Assembly (NCBI RefSeq): GCF_000013025.1
Contig: NC_008358.1
Span: forward strand, 806,001 to 870,000
Length of the DNA: 64,000 bases
DNA from: Hyphomonas neptunium ATCC 15444
Lineage (GTDB): Bacteria; Pseudomonadota; Alphaproteobacteria; Caulobacterales; Hyphomonadaceae
Reading direction: 5' to 3'
Below are positions 38,701 to 47,851 of this stretch, piece after piece; positions within the stretch are counted from its first letter, which is position 1; every line of letters begins with the position of its first letter. Position numbers and translations under genes: made by a program. The notes beneath the pieces are model-generated. The model was not told where the DNA came from. It made no database searches and saw only the letters and a program-made list of their open reading frames with translations.

Positions 38701-39201
38701 ATGAAAATCGCACTTGCTTCCCTCGCCATTGCCCTCACGGCCGCACCTGCGGCTTTTACTCAGGGTGATGCCGAATTGAGTGGCGCCTACTCGAATGTTG
38801 ATGTCGGCTCTGCTGATGTCGGCGCACTTACCGGGCGCGGCTCTTACTTCTTCACTCGCAACCTGGGTGTTGAAGGCGAGGCGTCCATTGGTGTTAAAGA
38901 CGATGATATTGGTGCGGGTACGGTCGAACTCGATCACTCCCTCGGCGCGTTTGGCGTCGTGCGGGCTCCGGTTTCCGATAAATTCCACATGTTCGGCCGG
39001 GCAGGCTATGCCACATCCGAACTGAGCGCCAGCGTTCCGGGTCTCGGCTCGGCTTCGGGTGATTTCGACGGCCTCGCCTATGGCGTCGGCGCGAAGTACT
39101 TTATCACCGAACGTTTTGGCCTCCGCGGCGACTTCACGAAATATGATGGCGACGATTCTGAGGCTGACGTGATCTCGGTCGGCGCAGTGGTTCGCTTCTA
39201 A
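38701..39201 (+). CDS. Small outer-membrane beta-barrel protein
   Basis: A 166-residue protein with signal peptide (KIALASLAIALTAAPAAFT) and an eight-strand beta-barrel pattern like OmpA/OmpX/Opa-type domains, ending in Phe (VISVGAVVRF), the usual outer-membrane insertion signal. Amphipathic strands such as RGSYFFTRNLGVEGEASIG and AYGVGAKYFITERFGLRGD are evident. A structured leader covers the ribosome binding site, and a textbook terminator follows, so it forms a single-gene transcript. It probably acts as a structural or adhesion-type porin-like protein. Confidence 0.9.
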   Translation: MKIALASLAIALTAAPAAFTQGDAELSGAYSNVDVGSADVGALTGRGSYFFTRNLGVEGEASIGVKDDDIGAGTVELDHSLGAFGVVRAPVSDKFHMFGRAGYATSELSASVPGLGSASGDFDGLAYGVGAKYFITERFGLRGDFTKYDGDDSEADVISVGAVVRF

Positions 39202-39225
39202 GCTTTCCCTGCTTACCTCAACTCG

Positions 39226-39259
39226 AAAACCCCGGCGCAGAACGCGCTGGGGTTTTTTT
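39226..39259 (+). terminator. Intrinsic terminator after the outer-membrane barrel gene
   Basis: AAAACCCC...GGGGTTTT with an inner GCGC/GCGC stem, ending in seven T residues (39253-39259). It is also near the end of the convergent aroC gene. Confidence 0.93.
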
Positions 39260-39284
39260 GTTCATCAGGCAGAAGAGTTAGTGT

Positions 39285-40376
39285 TCAGTGGCCCGTCTGC
39301 CCCCGGTGGCGCAGCTTCGCATCTGCCAGCACACAGGCCAGCATCGCCTCGGCCACCGGCACCGCGCGGATGCCGACGCAGGGGTCGTGGCGGCCAATGG
39401 TGCGCACGTCCACTTCCTCGCCATCCCGCGTGATCGATTTGACTTCGTTCAGGATGGAGGAGGTCGGTTTGATCGCGATACGGACGACTATGTCCTGCCC
39501 TGTGGAAATGCCGCCCGCGACGCCGCCATTGTTGTTGGCCAGGAAACGCGGCGCATCATTGCCCGCCCGCATCTCGTCGGCATTTTCTTCGCCGCTCATG
39601 GAGGCGGCCGCAAAGCCAGCGCCGATTTCGACGCCCTTGGCGGCGTTGATGCTCATCATTGCCCCGGCCAGCTCCGCGTCGAGCTTGCCATAGACCGGCG
39701 CGCCCCAGCCGGCGGGAACACCAGAGGCGTGAACTTCGACAATCGCGCCTGTTGAGCTGCCGGATTTACGGACGCTGTCCAGATAGGTTTCCCATTGCGC
39801 GGCCATCTTCGCGTCCGGGCACCAGAAGGGGTTGTTCTGCGTTTCCGCCCAGTCCCAGTTTTTCGGGTCGATCATGTGTGGCCCGATCTGCACGACGGCG
39901 CCGCGCAGAAGAATGTCCTCGCCGAGCACCCGCCGGGCAACGGCGCCAGCGGCCACCCGCGCGGCGGTTTCGCGCGCCGAGGAGCGCCCCCCGCCGCGAT
40001 AGTCGCGCACGCCGTATTTCTGGTCATAGGCATAATCGGCATGGCCGGGGCGGTAGCGGTCGCGGATTTCGCGGTAATCTTTGGAGCGCTGGTCGGTGTT
40101 TTCGATCATCAGCGAGATCGGCGTGCCGGTGGTGACCGGGCCATCTGTGCGGTCGTCCTCGAACACGCCGGAGAGGATCTTCACCTCATCGGCTTCCTGG
40201 CGCTGGGTCACGAAACGGGAAGTTCCCGGCCGCCGCTTGTCCAGGAACTGCTGGATGAACGGAGCGTCCAGCGAAAGTCCTGGCGGGCAGCCGTCAATGA
40301 CGCAGCCAAGGGCCGGCCCATGGCTTTCGCCCCAGGTCGTGACGCGGAAAAGGTGGCCAAATGTGTTATGCGACAT
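39285..40376 (-). CDS. aroC: Chorismate synthase
   Basis: Converts 5-enolpyruvylshikimate 3-phosphate to chorismate with reduced FMN, the last step of the shikimate pathway. The 363-residue protein opens [30 protein letters not shown] (first part a signature), with [25 protein letters not shown] and the signature [17 protein letters not shown]. Conserved GGISTG and [16 protein letters not shown] occur near the C-terminus. Length matches the long bifunctional-free bacterial type. It is divergent from pdxH across 84 bases. Confidence 0.97.
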   Translation of the reverse strand: MSHNTFGHLFRVTTWGESHGPALGCVIDGCPPGLSLDAPFIQQFLDKRRPGTSRFVTQRQEADEVKILSGVFEDDRTDGPVTTGTPISLMIENTDQRSKDYREIRDRYRPGHADYAYDQKYGVRDYRGGGRSSARETAARVAAGAVARRVLGEDILLRGAVVQIGPHMIDPKNWDWAETQNNPFWCPDAKMAAQWETYLDSVRKSGSSTGAIVEVHASGVPAGWGAPVYGKLDAELAGAMMSINAAKGVEIGAGFAAASMSGEENADEMRAGNDAPRFLANNNGGVAGGISTGQDIVVRIAIKPTSSILNEVKSITRDGEEVDVRTIGRHDPCVGIRAVPVAEAMLACVLADAKLRHRGQTGH

Positions 40377-40460
40377 GTGACAGGCTATCCTCTCGCGGCT
40401 GCGGGCCTCGTCCTATATGAAAAACGAAGCCTTACAAACCGCGAAAAGGTGGGCCGTCCC

Positions 40461-41120
40461 ATGACGTCTTCTGTAATTCCGCCCAGCCCGAGCGCGGCTG
40501 ACTATGCCGCCGAGGGCGACCGCCCGCTGGTGCCGGAGACCGATAACCCGATCGGCCTGTTCCAGGACTGGATGGCGCAGGCGCGCGCGAGCGAGCCCAA
40601 TGATTCCAACGCCATGTCGCTGGCAACGGTCGATGCCGACGGGCGCCCGGATGTACGGATCGTTCTGCTCAAGGGCGTCGATTCGGAAGGGTTTACCTTC
40701 TTCACCAATCTGGAGAGCGTGAAGGGCGTGCAGCTTGCCGCAAATCCCGTCGCAGCGCTTTGTTTTCACTGGAAAAGCCAGCGCCGGCAGGTGCGGGTTC
40801 GTGGCGGGGTGGCGCCGGTAAGCGCGGCCGAGGCCGACGCGTATTTTGCCAGCCGCGCGGCCCAGAGCCGGATCAGCGCGATTGCGTCGGACCAGTCCCG
40901 CCCGCTGGCCGACCGGGCGATCTTCGAGCAGCGGGTGGCCGAGATTTCGTCGGTCTATGGCGACGATAACGACATTCCGCGCCCGCCGCACTGGGGCGGG
41001 TTTCGCCTTGTGCCCACCGAGATCGAGTTCTGGCAGGACCAGGCCTTCCGGATGCACGACCGGCTGCGCTTCTACCGCAAGGCCGATGGCGGCTGGGCGA
41101 CGGTCCGGCTTTACCCGTAA
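40461..41120 (+). CDS. pdxH: Pyridoxamine 5'-phosphate oxidase
   Basis: FMN enzyme of 219 residues that makes pyridoxal 5'-phosphate. RIVLLKGVDSEGFTFFTN (about 70-87) binds FMN, HWKSQRRQVRVRG follows, and the C-terminal RMHDRLRFYRK...WATVRLYP is the PLP-binding signature. I chose the ATG at 40461, after AAGGTGGGCC; the open frame continues far upstream over aroC antisense and is not used. PLP made here would serve tnaA and other PLP enzymes. Confidence 0.96.
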   Translation: MTSSVIPPSPSAADYAAEGDRPLVPETDNPIGLFQDWMAQARASEPNDSNAMSLATVDADGRPDVRIVLLKGVDSEGFTFFTNLESVKGVQLAANPVAALCFHWKSQRRQVRVRGGVAPVSAAEADAYFASRAAQSRISAIASDQSRPLADRAIFEQRVAEISSVYGDDNDIPRPPHWGGFRLVPTEIEFWQDQAFRMHDRLRFYRKADGGWATVRLYP

Positions 41121-41136
41121 CCGCCGCCCTTGGCCT

Positions 41137-41586
41137 TCAGATGATCTCAGCCCCGGTGCGCTCCAGGATCATGTGGGGGGCCCCGTCGCTGGTGCGGGCC
41201 TGCGAAATGCCGGACGCGGAGACCGTGATGGTCACCCGGGTGCGCAGGTTTGAGAAGCTCTCGAACTCGACCACATCGACGGGCGCGTCGAACTGGATCG
41301 TCACTTCGAACGCGGCCCCGCCAAAGAGCTCCTTCACCGCCAGAACCCGGCCGGTGAAAGGCTGTTTGAGGTAGCGCCCGGCCACAAGATCGCCGACCTG
41401 AAGCGGAATTTCCGGCGCGTTCGACAGGCGCGCCGAAGCGGTATTCCAGTCCCGGTAGCCGAGTTCACGAGCGACCCGTTCGAGCGATTCAGAATGGGAA
41501 ATGGGCGTGCCGGCGGCCGAAAGCCCGGCGCGTAGCTCGCGGGCACGGGCTTTGGCCTGCGCGCGATTGGTAATCTGGGAAGACAT
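41137..41586 (-). CDS. Glyoxalase-superfamily-like (Glyoxalase_8) protein
   Basis: A 149-residue protein. The N-terminal 55 residues (QAKARARELRAGLSAAGTPISHSESLERVARELGYRDWNTASARL, quoted in pieces by motif: LRAGLSAAG, HSESLE, GYRDWNT) match the helical region annotated as glyoxalase superfamily Glyoxalase_8, often an accessory of HGSG-type enzymes; the rest is a beta-rich domain with GRYLKQPFTGRVLAV and FSNLRTRVTITVSASG. I took the ATG at 41586, with AAGGACC before it. No catalytic residues can be assigned. Family call is fair; function unknown. Confidence 0.7.
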   Translation of the reverse strand: MSSQITNRAQAKARARELRAGLSAAGTPISHSESLERVARELGYRDWNTASARLSNAPEIPLQVGDLVAGRYLKQPFTGRVLAVKELFGGAAFEVTIQFDAPVDVVEFESFSNLRTRVTITVSASGISQARTSDGAPHMILERTGAEII

Positions 41587-41869
41587 CAGAGGGTCCTTAC
41601 ATCCAGCCGGTCTCAATGAAGCAGGGCTCGCTTTGCTGCAGGACTGGCAGGGTGAGGGATCTCATCTGCTGTCTGATCGGCGCCAACCGGCACCGGGGAT
41701 CTTCACCTTGAGGCCAAAGCCTTGCGAGCGGCGGGTGTCCCTTGACCCTGGAGCGCCTGATATTCCGGCCCCGGCAAAAGGTCAAGAATTGCCAAGCGGG
41801 ACGGAGTGGTGAAAAAGGTGGCATCACGGGTGACAAAACACCTTTCGGGATTTTTGGGGGGAACCGCAT

Positions 41870-42253
41870 ATGAAACTGGGCTTGCAGATTTTTCTGGGAC
41901 TTTTTTCGCTGGTGCCGCTGGCGTTTGCCGTGCTGGGTATGGCGAACGGGGCGGCTGGGCTTGATCCTGGCGGGAGCGTTGCGGCGGCGGTGGACAACCA
42001 GTTCCGTTATCTTTCGGGGATGTATGTGGTTGTCACGCTGCTGCTCTGGAGCATCATTCCCGAGATCGAAAAGCATTTCCGTACCGCCGCGATCCTCTGC
42101 GCCGCGCTGTTCATCGGCGGTATCGGGCGGGTGATTTCGCAGATGGCGGTGGGGCCGGGCGCTTCTTTCCAGGTCTCGGGCATGTTCATAGAGCTGGGCT
42201 CGCCGCTGGTGCTGGTGTGGCTCTGGTTTGTGGTGAAGCGGGCGAAGGGCTAG
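41870..42253 (+). CDS. DUF4345 domain membrane protein
   Basis: A 127-residue protein with four hydrophobic helices and the pattern VDNQFRYLSGMY at about residue 43 and GGIGRVISQMAVGPG at about 85, which matches DUF4345. Ribosome binding site GGGGG lies ten bases before the ATG. The family occurs widely in proteobacteria; role unknown. Probably an independent gene. Confidence 0.85.
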   Translation: MKLGLQIFLGLFSLVPLAFAVLGMANGAAGLDPGGSVAAAVDNQFRYLSGMYVVVTLLLWSIIPEIEKHFRTAAILCAALFIGGIGRVISQMAVGPGASFQVSGMFIELGSPLVLVWLWFVVKRAKG

Positions 42254-42318
42254 CGCTTGCGGCCGGTACGCGCGGGGATACGATCAGGGCAGCGCCCCGA
42301 TGATCTGAACACAACCGC

Positions 42319-43323
42319 TCAGCGCGAAGCACACGCCGACCAGCCTTCGTCATCGGCGGTCAGCCAGTCTGCGACTTTGTAAGGCTCGTCAGTAGCGATG
42401 AGGGTGACGCCGTCATCGACGAGGCGCTGGTACTCGCTGCCATCGCCGTCGGCCCAGTACTGGTCGTCAAGGCGTTCGCCCTTGCGGCCGAGGGTGCCAA
42501 AGGCGGGTTCGACGCCTTCGTCGAGGAGGCGGGCGAAGGCCGGTGGGTCAGGCTCGCGGGTGCCGGTCCAGGCGATGACATTCGTGCGGTCGACGCCGAG
42601 GGCTTCGAGGGTTTCGATGTCGCGGCCGCCGCGCGCCGAGGCGGTCATCATGGCGGTGGGGGCGACGCGGGCGATTTCGGCGGCTTCTTCATCCGAGTAG
42701 GAGATCATGATGACATTGCCTTGCGCGCCGGCGGCGACGACAGCGGCCCAGATGTTGGCGAAGGAGGTGGTCTTCTTGCGGTCGAGCTCGACGATGGCGC
42801 CGGTTTCCTTTGCCCAGAGCAGCGCGTCGGTGAGTTTGGGCGGGTGGAAGGATGTGACCTTGCCGTCGACATCTTTCAGGCGCTTGCCCGCGATGGCTGA
42901 CCAGTCGGTGTCGGAGTTATAGCCGTCGCCTTCAATGGTGCGGCCGAAGCGGTCGTCATGATGAAGGAAGAGGACGCCGTCGCGGCTTTCGGCGACATCG
43001 ACTTCGAAGACGCGGATGCCCTGATCATAGGTATATTGCATCGTTTCAATCGCGTTTTCCGGGTAGCCGGGCGCGAAGCCGCCGCGATGGGCGGCGACGG
43101 CGACACCGCCGGTTTCGCGCAGGCAGTCGAAGAGTTCCGGCAGGCGGGTGCTCAGCCCTGCGGCCACGGACGCTGTGGCGGGCTCTGCTGAGGCGGTTTC
43201 TGTTCCGGGGCCGCCGGATATTTCAGGCTGGGTGTCAGGCTCGGTTTCGGGCGCAGACGCAGCGCCCTGCGAGCAGGCGGCCAGGACGAGGGCTGAGGCA
43301 GCCGCCAGTAGAACTCGGATCAT
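42319..43323 (-). CDS. Glycerophosphodiester phosphodiesterase family lipoprotein
   Basis: A 334-residue exported protein with lipobox LAACS (Cys17) and a GDPD TIM barrel. AHRGGFAPGYPENAIETMQY near residue 78 is the GDPD signature, with FEVDVAESRDGVLFLHHDDRFGRT giving Glu/Asp metal ligands and the catalytic His. Hydrolyses glycerophosphodiesters from phospholipid breakdown, probably in the periplasm. The tail is rich in Asp and Glu. Divergent from the acyl-CoA synthetase gene. Confidence 0.93.
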   Translation of the reverse strand: MIRVLLAAASALVLAACSQGAASAPETEPDTQPEISGGPGTETASAEPATASVAAGLSTRLPELFDCLRETGGVAVAAHRGGFAPGYPENAIETMQYTYDQGIRVFEVDVAESRDGVLFLHHDDRFGRTIEGDGYNSDTDWSAIAGKRLKDVDGKVTSFHPPKLTDALLWAKETGAIVELDRKKTTSFANIWAAVVAAGAQGNVIMISYSDEEAAEIARVAPTAMMTASARGGRDIETLEALGVDRTNVIAWTGTREPDPPAFARLLDEGVEPAFGTLGRKGERLDDQYWADGDGSEYQRLVDDGVTLIATDEPYKVADWLTADDEGWSACASR

Positions 43324-43438
43324 CAGGCTTGTCCTTTCCTTGCGTCAGCGTATTTGCCCGAATAGACAGGGCGTTGATAAATCACAAGCAGAACCCAACG
43401 CGGCAGGACCAACAAGAACCGTTCCGGAGGAGAATTAC

Positions 43439-45064
43439 ATGAAGGGCATTATGCAGGACTGGCCGCTGACCGTGGACAAGATCCTCGAGCATGCGCGCCT
43501 GCAACACGGGCAGCGGGAGATCATCACCCGCCGCGTGGAAGGCAACATCACGCGCACGACCTATTCGCAGCTGTATGACATGTCCAAGCAGGTTTCGACC
43601 GCGCTGAAGGATGAAGGCATTGCGCTCGGCGACCGGGTGGCGACGCTCGGCTGGAACTCCGAGCGGCATATGGCGAGCTGGTATGGCGCGATGGGCATCG
43701 GCGCGGTGCTGCACACGATCAATCCGCGCCTGCACCCCGAGCAGATCGCCTGGATTGCCAACCATGCCGAAGACAAGGTTCTGATCTTCGACAAGACGTT
43801 CCTGCCGATCGTGGAAGCGATCAAGGACAAGCTGGAGACGGTAAAGACGTTCGTGATCTATGCCGGCGCCGACACGATGCCGGAAAATACGCTCGGCGCG
43901 ATTGCGTTCGACATCTGGATCGACGGGCGCAGCAAGTCCGTGCGTTGGGGCGACTTTCCTGAAGATACCGCCTGCGGGCTTTGTTACACCTCCGGCACGA
44001 CGGGCAACCCCAAGGGCGTGCTCTATTCCCACCGCTCCAACGTGCTGCACACGCTTGTGACCATGGGCAAGGACGCGATGGGCATGGGGGCGGCCGACTC
44101 GGTGATGCCGGTGGTGCCGATGTTCCATGCCAATGCCTGGGGGCTGGCGATGTCCTGCCCGGCGACGGGGGCCAATATGGTGATGCCCGGCGCGCAGATG
44201 GACGGGGCGTCGATCTATGAGCTGCTGGATTCGGAGAAGGTGTCGCTGACCGCCGCCGTGCCGACTGTGTGGCTGATGCTGCTGACGCACCTTCAGCAGA
44301 ATGATCTGAAGCTGCCTTATCTGAAGAAGGTGCTGATCGGGGGCTCTGCGATTCCGGAGAAGATCCTGCGCGCGTTTGAAGAGGAATATGAAGTTGAGGT
44401 GATCCATGCCTGGGGCATGACCGAGACCTCGCCGCTGGGCACGCTGGGCGCGCTGCCGCCGCATCTGGAGAAGGCGCCGGTCGACGCGCGGATGAAACAG
44501 AAGCTGAAGCAGGGCCGCCCGCCCTTTGGCGTTGAGCTGAAGCTGGTGGATGATGACGGCGAGGATGTGGCGCGCGACGGGCAGGCTTCCGGCCGGCTTC
44601 TGGTGCGCGGCGCGGCCGTTGCGGCGGGCTATTTCAAGGGCGCGGGCGGACATGTTCTGGATGCGGACGGCTGGTTTGATACCGGGGACGTGGCGACCAT
44701 CGACGAGATCGGCACGATGACGATCACTGACCGGGCCAAGGATGTGATCAAGTCGGGCGGGGAGTGGATTTCCTCCATCGACATCGAGAACATTGCCGTG
44801 GGCCATCCCAAGGTCGCCAACGCTGCGGCGATCGGCATCTACCATCCCAAATGGGATGAGCGCCCGTTGCTGATCGTTCAGGCGGCGGCCGGGGAAACTC
44901 CGACCAAGGAGGAAATCCTCAAAAGCCTCGAAGGCAAGATCGCCAAATGGTGGACGCCGGACGATGTGCAGTTTGTGGACAACATTCCGCTGGGCGCGAC
45001 GGGGAAGATCAACAAGCTGGCGCTGCGCGAGACGTTCAAGGACTATAAGCTTCCGACTGCCTGA
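43439..45064 (+). CDS. Fatty-acid--CoA ligase (AMP-binding enzyme)
   Basis: A 541-residue acyl-adenylate-forming enzyme that activates a carboxylic acid with ATP and Co[17 protein letters not shown] (about 183-198) is the AMP-binding motif, [10 protein letters not shown] the adenine loop, [12 protein letters not shown] the hinge region, and [12 protein letters not shown] and LGATGKINK near the end place the catalytic lysine. Long- or medium-chain fatty acid is most likely. GGAGGAG nine bases before the ATG at 43439 defines the start; the open frame upstream overlaps the phosphodiesterase gene antisense. Confidence 0.94.
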   Translation: MKGIMQDWPLTVDKILEHARLQHGQREIITRRVEGNITRTTYSQLYDMSKQVSTALKDEGIALGDRVATLGWNSERHMASWYGAMGIGAVLHTINPRLHPEQIAWIANHAEDKVLIFDKTFLPIVEAIKDKLETVKTFVIYAGADTMPENTLGAIAFDIWIDGRSKSVRWGDFPEDTACGLCYTSGTTGNPKGVLYSHRSNVLHTLVTMGKDAMGMGAADSVMPVVPMFHANAWGLAMSCPATGANMVMPGAQMDGASIYELLDSEKVSLTAAVPTVWLMLLTHLQQNDLKLPYLKKVLIGGSAIPEKILRAFEEEYEVEVIHAWGMTETSPLGTLGALPPHLEKAPVDARMKQKLKQGRPPFGVELKLVDDDGEDVARDGQASGRLLVRGAAVAAGYFKGAGGHVLDADGWFDTGDVATIDEIGTMTITDRAKDVIKSGGEWISSIDIENIAVGHPKVANAAAIGIYHPKWDERPLLIVQAAAGETPTKEEILKSLEGKIAKWWTPDDVQFVDNIPLGATGKINKLALRETFKDYKLPTA

Positions 45065-45072
45065 GGCCCCTG

Positions 45073-45420
45073 ATGCAACGAGATGTCCTGTTCCTGCTGA
45101 AGCCCGGGTTTCACGATCCGGACCTGCCGGGGCAGGACTTCTATTGCTGGCATTGCGCGCTGATGGAGGGGGTGCTCGCGTCCTTTCCGGATCTGAAGCC
45201 GGAGCTGGACGTGCGCCGGATTGCGTTTGCGCGCCCTCGCGCAGATGTGATGGCGCTGATCGGGGAGGCCAATCAGTCCCTTCCCGTGCTGGTGCTGGCT
45301 GAGGATGCGCCGGCGGACTTGCCCGCAGCGACGCATGAAGGGCGCCGGTTCGTGAATGAGCCGATGGCGATCCTGGATATCCTGCACAGGCGGCACGGGT
45401 ATCCGCGCGCGCATCCGTGA
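45073..45420 (+). CDS. DUF3088 domain protein
   Basis: A 115-residue small protein containing FYCWHCALMEGVLASFP near residue 26, which is the DUF3088 signature with a CxxC-like Cys pair. It begins eight bases after the acyl-CoA ligase stop, so it is likely co-transcribed. The thioredoxin-like fold with a CWHC motif suggests redox activity, but this is inference from the motif. Confidence 0.85.
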   Translation: MQRDVLFLLKPGFHDPDLPGQDFYCWHCALMEGVLASFPDLKPELDVRRIAFARPRADVMALIGEANQSLPVLVLAEDAPADLPAATHEGRRFVNEPMAILDILHRRHGYPRAHP

Positions 45421-45484
45421 AGCGAGAGCCCATTGCCGGTTTCGCAGAACAGGCTAGGTTGCCGCCGGAAACGGGAGACGCCTG

Positions 45485-46393
45485 ATGGTTGACGATACGG
45501 GAACGGGTACGGGGACGGCGAACGCCTCTGCCGGATGGCGGGGCAAGCTGGCGGGCTTTGCGCTCGGGCTGTCGATCTTTTCGGTGGCGTGGTTTGCGAT
45601 TGCGGCCATCGGCACGAAGCTGGGCGCATGGGGCTGGCAGTTTGGCCTTGGCGTGATGACGATCCAGTGGGGGCCGATGCTGATCCTGGCCGCCGGCGTT
45701 GTCGCCGTGATCGCGGTGATCGTGGCGCTGATCAAGGCGCCGCGAAAAAAGGCGCTGATGCTGGCGCTGGGCGCGGTGCTGATTTCCGGGCTCGCGCTGG
45801 GGCGGGTTGCCGCGTTTGGCGGGACGGCCGAGCGCCTGCCGCCGCTGCACGACATTCAGACAGACTGGGCCGACCCCATCCAGCCGAGCGCGGCGCTGCT
45901 GGCCGACCGCGAAGCGACCGGCGCGCTGAACGCGGTTGAAGACGCGCCGGTGATCCCCGAGGGCGCCAATGCGCGCTGGCCGGGGCTTGGCGGGCGGCTG
46001 GTGTCCGAGGTTCAGGAAGAGGCCGAGTTCGTGCCCGGCGAGCAGAAGTCGCCCAAGGCCGCGCCCTATCCGCATCTGGCGCCGCTGATCGCGCCGGGCA
46101 GCGTGGAAGACGGCTATGCCGCCGCGCTGGCCGCAGTCGAAGGCAAGGGCTGGGACGTGGTTCTGGCCGCGCCGGAGGAAGGCCGCATCGAGGCAACCGA
46201 GACGAGCTTCTGGTACGGCTTCAAGGATGACATTCTCATCCGTGTACAGCCGGACGAGGCGGGCGTGCGCATCGACGTGCGCTCAGTCAGCCGCGTGGGG
46301 CTTTCAGACCTTGGCGTTAACTCCAAGCGCGTGCGCGACCTGCTGGACGAACTGGAAGTGCGTCTGAACAAGGCCGCGCCTGCGGCGGAGTAA
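45485..46393 (+). CDS. DUF1499 domain membrane protein
   Basis: A 302-residue protein with three hydrophobic helices in residues 15-110 and a C-terminal DUF1499 region (AALAAVEGKGWDVVLAAPEEGRIEATE; FKDDILIRVQPDEAGVRIDVRSVSRVG), which is predicted to be soluble, probably periplasmic. The family function is unknown. It lies 64 bases after the DUF3088 gene and ends three bases before the convergent hypothetical gene. Confidence 0.88.
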   Translation: MVDDTGTGTGTANASAGWRGKLAGFALGLSIFSVAWFAIAAIGTKLGAWGWQFGLGVMTIQWGPMLILAAGVVAVIAVIVALIKAPRKKALMLALGAVLISGLALGRVAAFGGTAERLPPLHDIQTDWADPIQPSAALLADREATGALNAVEDAPVIPEGANARWPGLGGRLVSEVQEEAEFVPGEQKSPKAAPYPHLAPLIAPGSVEDGYAAALAAVEGKGWDVVLAAPEEGRIEATETSFWYGFKDDILIRVQPDEAGVRIDVRSVSRVGLSDLGVNSKRVRDLLDELEVRLNKAAPAAE

Positions 46394-46396
46394 TAA

Positions 46397-46870
46397 TTAC
46401 TCCTCGCTGGCCATCGGGTCGGCCCAGGTCTGCATCGTGTCTTCAGTGATGAGGCTGCGGTTAGGCTCGGCGCCCCAGCACATCTGCGAGCAGGAGCCGG
46501 CGTGGAACTTGCCGGCATCATCCTTGGAGACGGCGACCGCGTTGAGGCTGTCGAAAGCGAAGTTCACCCCGCAGGCGGCCGAGCTGGAGGAGGAGCGCAC
46601 CATCACATATTTGGGCATGTCGCCTTTCAGGTTGCGCGTGACCTTGAAGAGGTGGATCAGCTCGTTCTGCTGGGGCACGCCGAATTCTTCGCCCGATTGC
46701 AGGTCGCCGGTGGTCATCTTGCGGGTCGACAGCAACTCTCCGACGAAGGCGCCGGCGGTGTATTCGCTTTCCAGCAGCGGGGGCTGGCTGTCACAGGGCA
46801 TGCAGCGGCACGCCAGGGCGGCGGGGGCAGCGAGGACGGCAAAGGCAAGGGCGGCGAGGGGCTTCAGCAT
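46397..46870 (-). CDS. Secreted Cys-rich protein resembling the NTR/TIMP fold
   Basis: A 157-residue exported protein with signal peptide (LKPLAALAFAVLAAPAALA) and a mature N-terminus beginning CRCMPCDS. Later pieces VFKVTRNLKGD, SSSSAACGVNF and AGSCSQMCW have the spacing of tissue-inhibitor-of-metalloprotease/netrin-like domains (CxC start, FxVxxxxKG, CxxxF, SCS). I cannot confirm inhibition of a protease. AAGGAGA before the ATG at 46870 supports this start. Confidence 0.75.
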   Translation of the reverse strand: MLKPLAALAFAVLAAPAALACRCMPCDSQPPLLESEYTAGAFVGELLSTRKMTTGDLQSGEEFGVPQQNELIHLFKVTRNLKGDMPKYVMVRSSSSSAACGVNFAFDSLNAVAVSKDDAGKFHAGSCSQMCWGAEPNRSLITEDTMQTWADPMASEE

Positions 46871-46955
46871 GAGAGGTCTCCTTTGAGCGCAAGCTGCCAG
46901 AACGCGCTCAAGTAAGCTAGAGTTCCCGATCATTGCTCTTAAGGGCCCCATCCGG

Positions 46956-46989
46956 CGGCTCATCCTGAGCGAAGGCGAAGGATGAGCCG
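46956..46989. repeat. REP-like intergenic palindrome
   Basis: CGGCTCATCCT (46956-46966) and AGGATGAGCCG (46979-46989) form a perfect 11-bp stem with a 12-base loop GAGCGAAGGCGA. Sequences of the CTCATCCTGAGC...GAAGGATGAG type are a widely scattered repeat in several alphaproteobacteria. It may help end transcription or stabilise RNA. Confidence 0.7.
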
Positions 46990-47006
46990 TGCGGGGAGTG
47001 GCGAGC

Positions 47007-47483
47007 CTACCGTTTCAGGTTCAGCTCTTCCATCGTGCGGATGGCCTTGGCGGCGGAGACGCGGACGAGGTGGCGGCCTTTTTCGTCGCGCCAGTCAGCT
47101 TCCACAAAGCCGGAGGTGCGCCCGCGCGAGATGAGGCGGCCCTCGATCTTGATCAGGCCATTGGGCACCGGGCGGAAGATGCGGGTTTGCAGCTCGGTGG
47201 TGGTGAACCACTCGCCCTCTTCCAGCGCGCTCGCCATCGTCATCGAGACGATGTGATCGGAAAGCCCGGCCACCCAGCCGCCGAACACCCGGTCCGGGCC
47301 GATGTCGCGGCTGCCATCATTGGGCCACTCATAATAGACGCGGCCATAGGAAACTTCCTTCAGCCATTCGGGCGGGCGGATGCCCATATTGCGGATGCCG
47401 GGGGGAAGTTCCCATTCGCCCGAACGCAGGCGTTTGAAGAAGGCTTCCTGCTGGGCGGAGAGTTCCGTACGCGCGGCGCTCAT
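47007..47483 (-). CDS. PaaI-type hotdog thioesterase
   Basis: A 158-residue acyl-CoA thioesterase-like protein. VFGGWVAGLSDHIVSMTMASAL is the hotdog helix and TTELQTRIFRPVPNGLIKIEGRLISRG the signature strands, close to PaaI/YbgC-like family members. The ATG overlaps the CsaA stop (ATGA). It is the last gene of a three-gene operon with SDR and CsaA. The substrate is probably an aromatic or fatty acyl-CoA. Confidence 0.9.
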   Translation of the reverse strand: MSAARTELSAQQEAFFKRLRSGEWELPPGIRNMGIRPPEWLKEVSYGRVYYEWPNDGSRDIGPDRVFGGWVAGLSDHIVSMTMASALEEGEWFTTTELQTRIFRPVPNGLIKIEGRLISRGRTSGFVEADWRDEKGRHLVRVSAAKAIRTMEELNLKR

Positions 47484-47851
47484 GCCAGCCTCGCGCCATT
47501 GGGAACGGGCTGGTCGGGCGAGAAGAGGACGATCTCTCCCGCGCTATCTGCAAAACCAAGGGTGAGCACTTCAGACATGAATTTTCCGATCTGGCGCGGG
47601 GGGAAATTGACCACCGCGGCGACCTGACGGCCGATCAGCGCGTCAGGCTCATAATGGGCTGTAATCTGGGCGGAGCTTTTCTTCTGCCCGACACCGGGCC
47701 CGAAATCGATGACCAGGCGGATGGCAGGCTTGCGCGCGCCCTCCAGGGGAGCGGCCTCAAGGACCGTCCCGATACGGATGTCTACCTTCAGGAAGTCATC
47801 AAAGGTGATTTCAGGCGCGGGCCCCGCGTCCGGCAAGGCGGTCAGGTGCAT
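47480..47851 (-). CDS. CsaA-type tRNA-binding protein
   Basis: A 123-residue protein with an EMAP-II/OB-fold tRNA-binding domain (DFLKVDIRIGTVLEA, IDFGPGVGQKKSSAQITAHY, VVNFPPRQIGKFMSEVLTLG). It resembles Bacillus CsaA, which was linked to secretion, although structure suggests nucleic-acid binding. It begins at the SDR stop (TGATG overlap) and its own stop overlaps the thioesterase start, so the three genes are translationally coupled. Confidence 0.93.
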   Translation of the reverse strand: MHLTALPDAGPAPEITFDDFLKVDIRIGTVLEAAPLEGARKPAIRLVIDFGPGVGQKKSSAQITAHYEPDALIGRQVAAVVNFPPRQIGKFMSEVLTLGFADSAGEIVLFSPDQPVPNGARLA

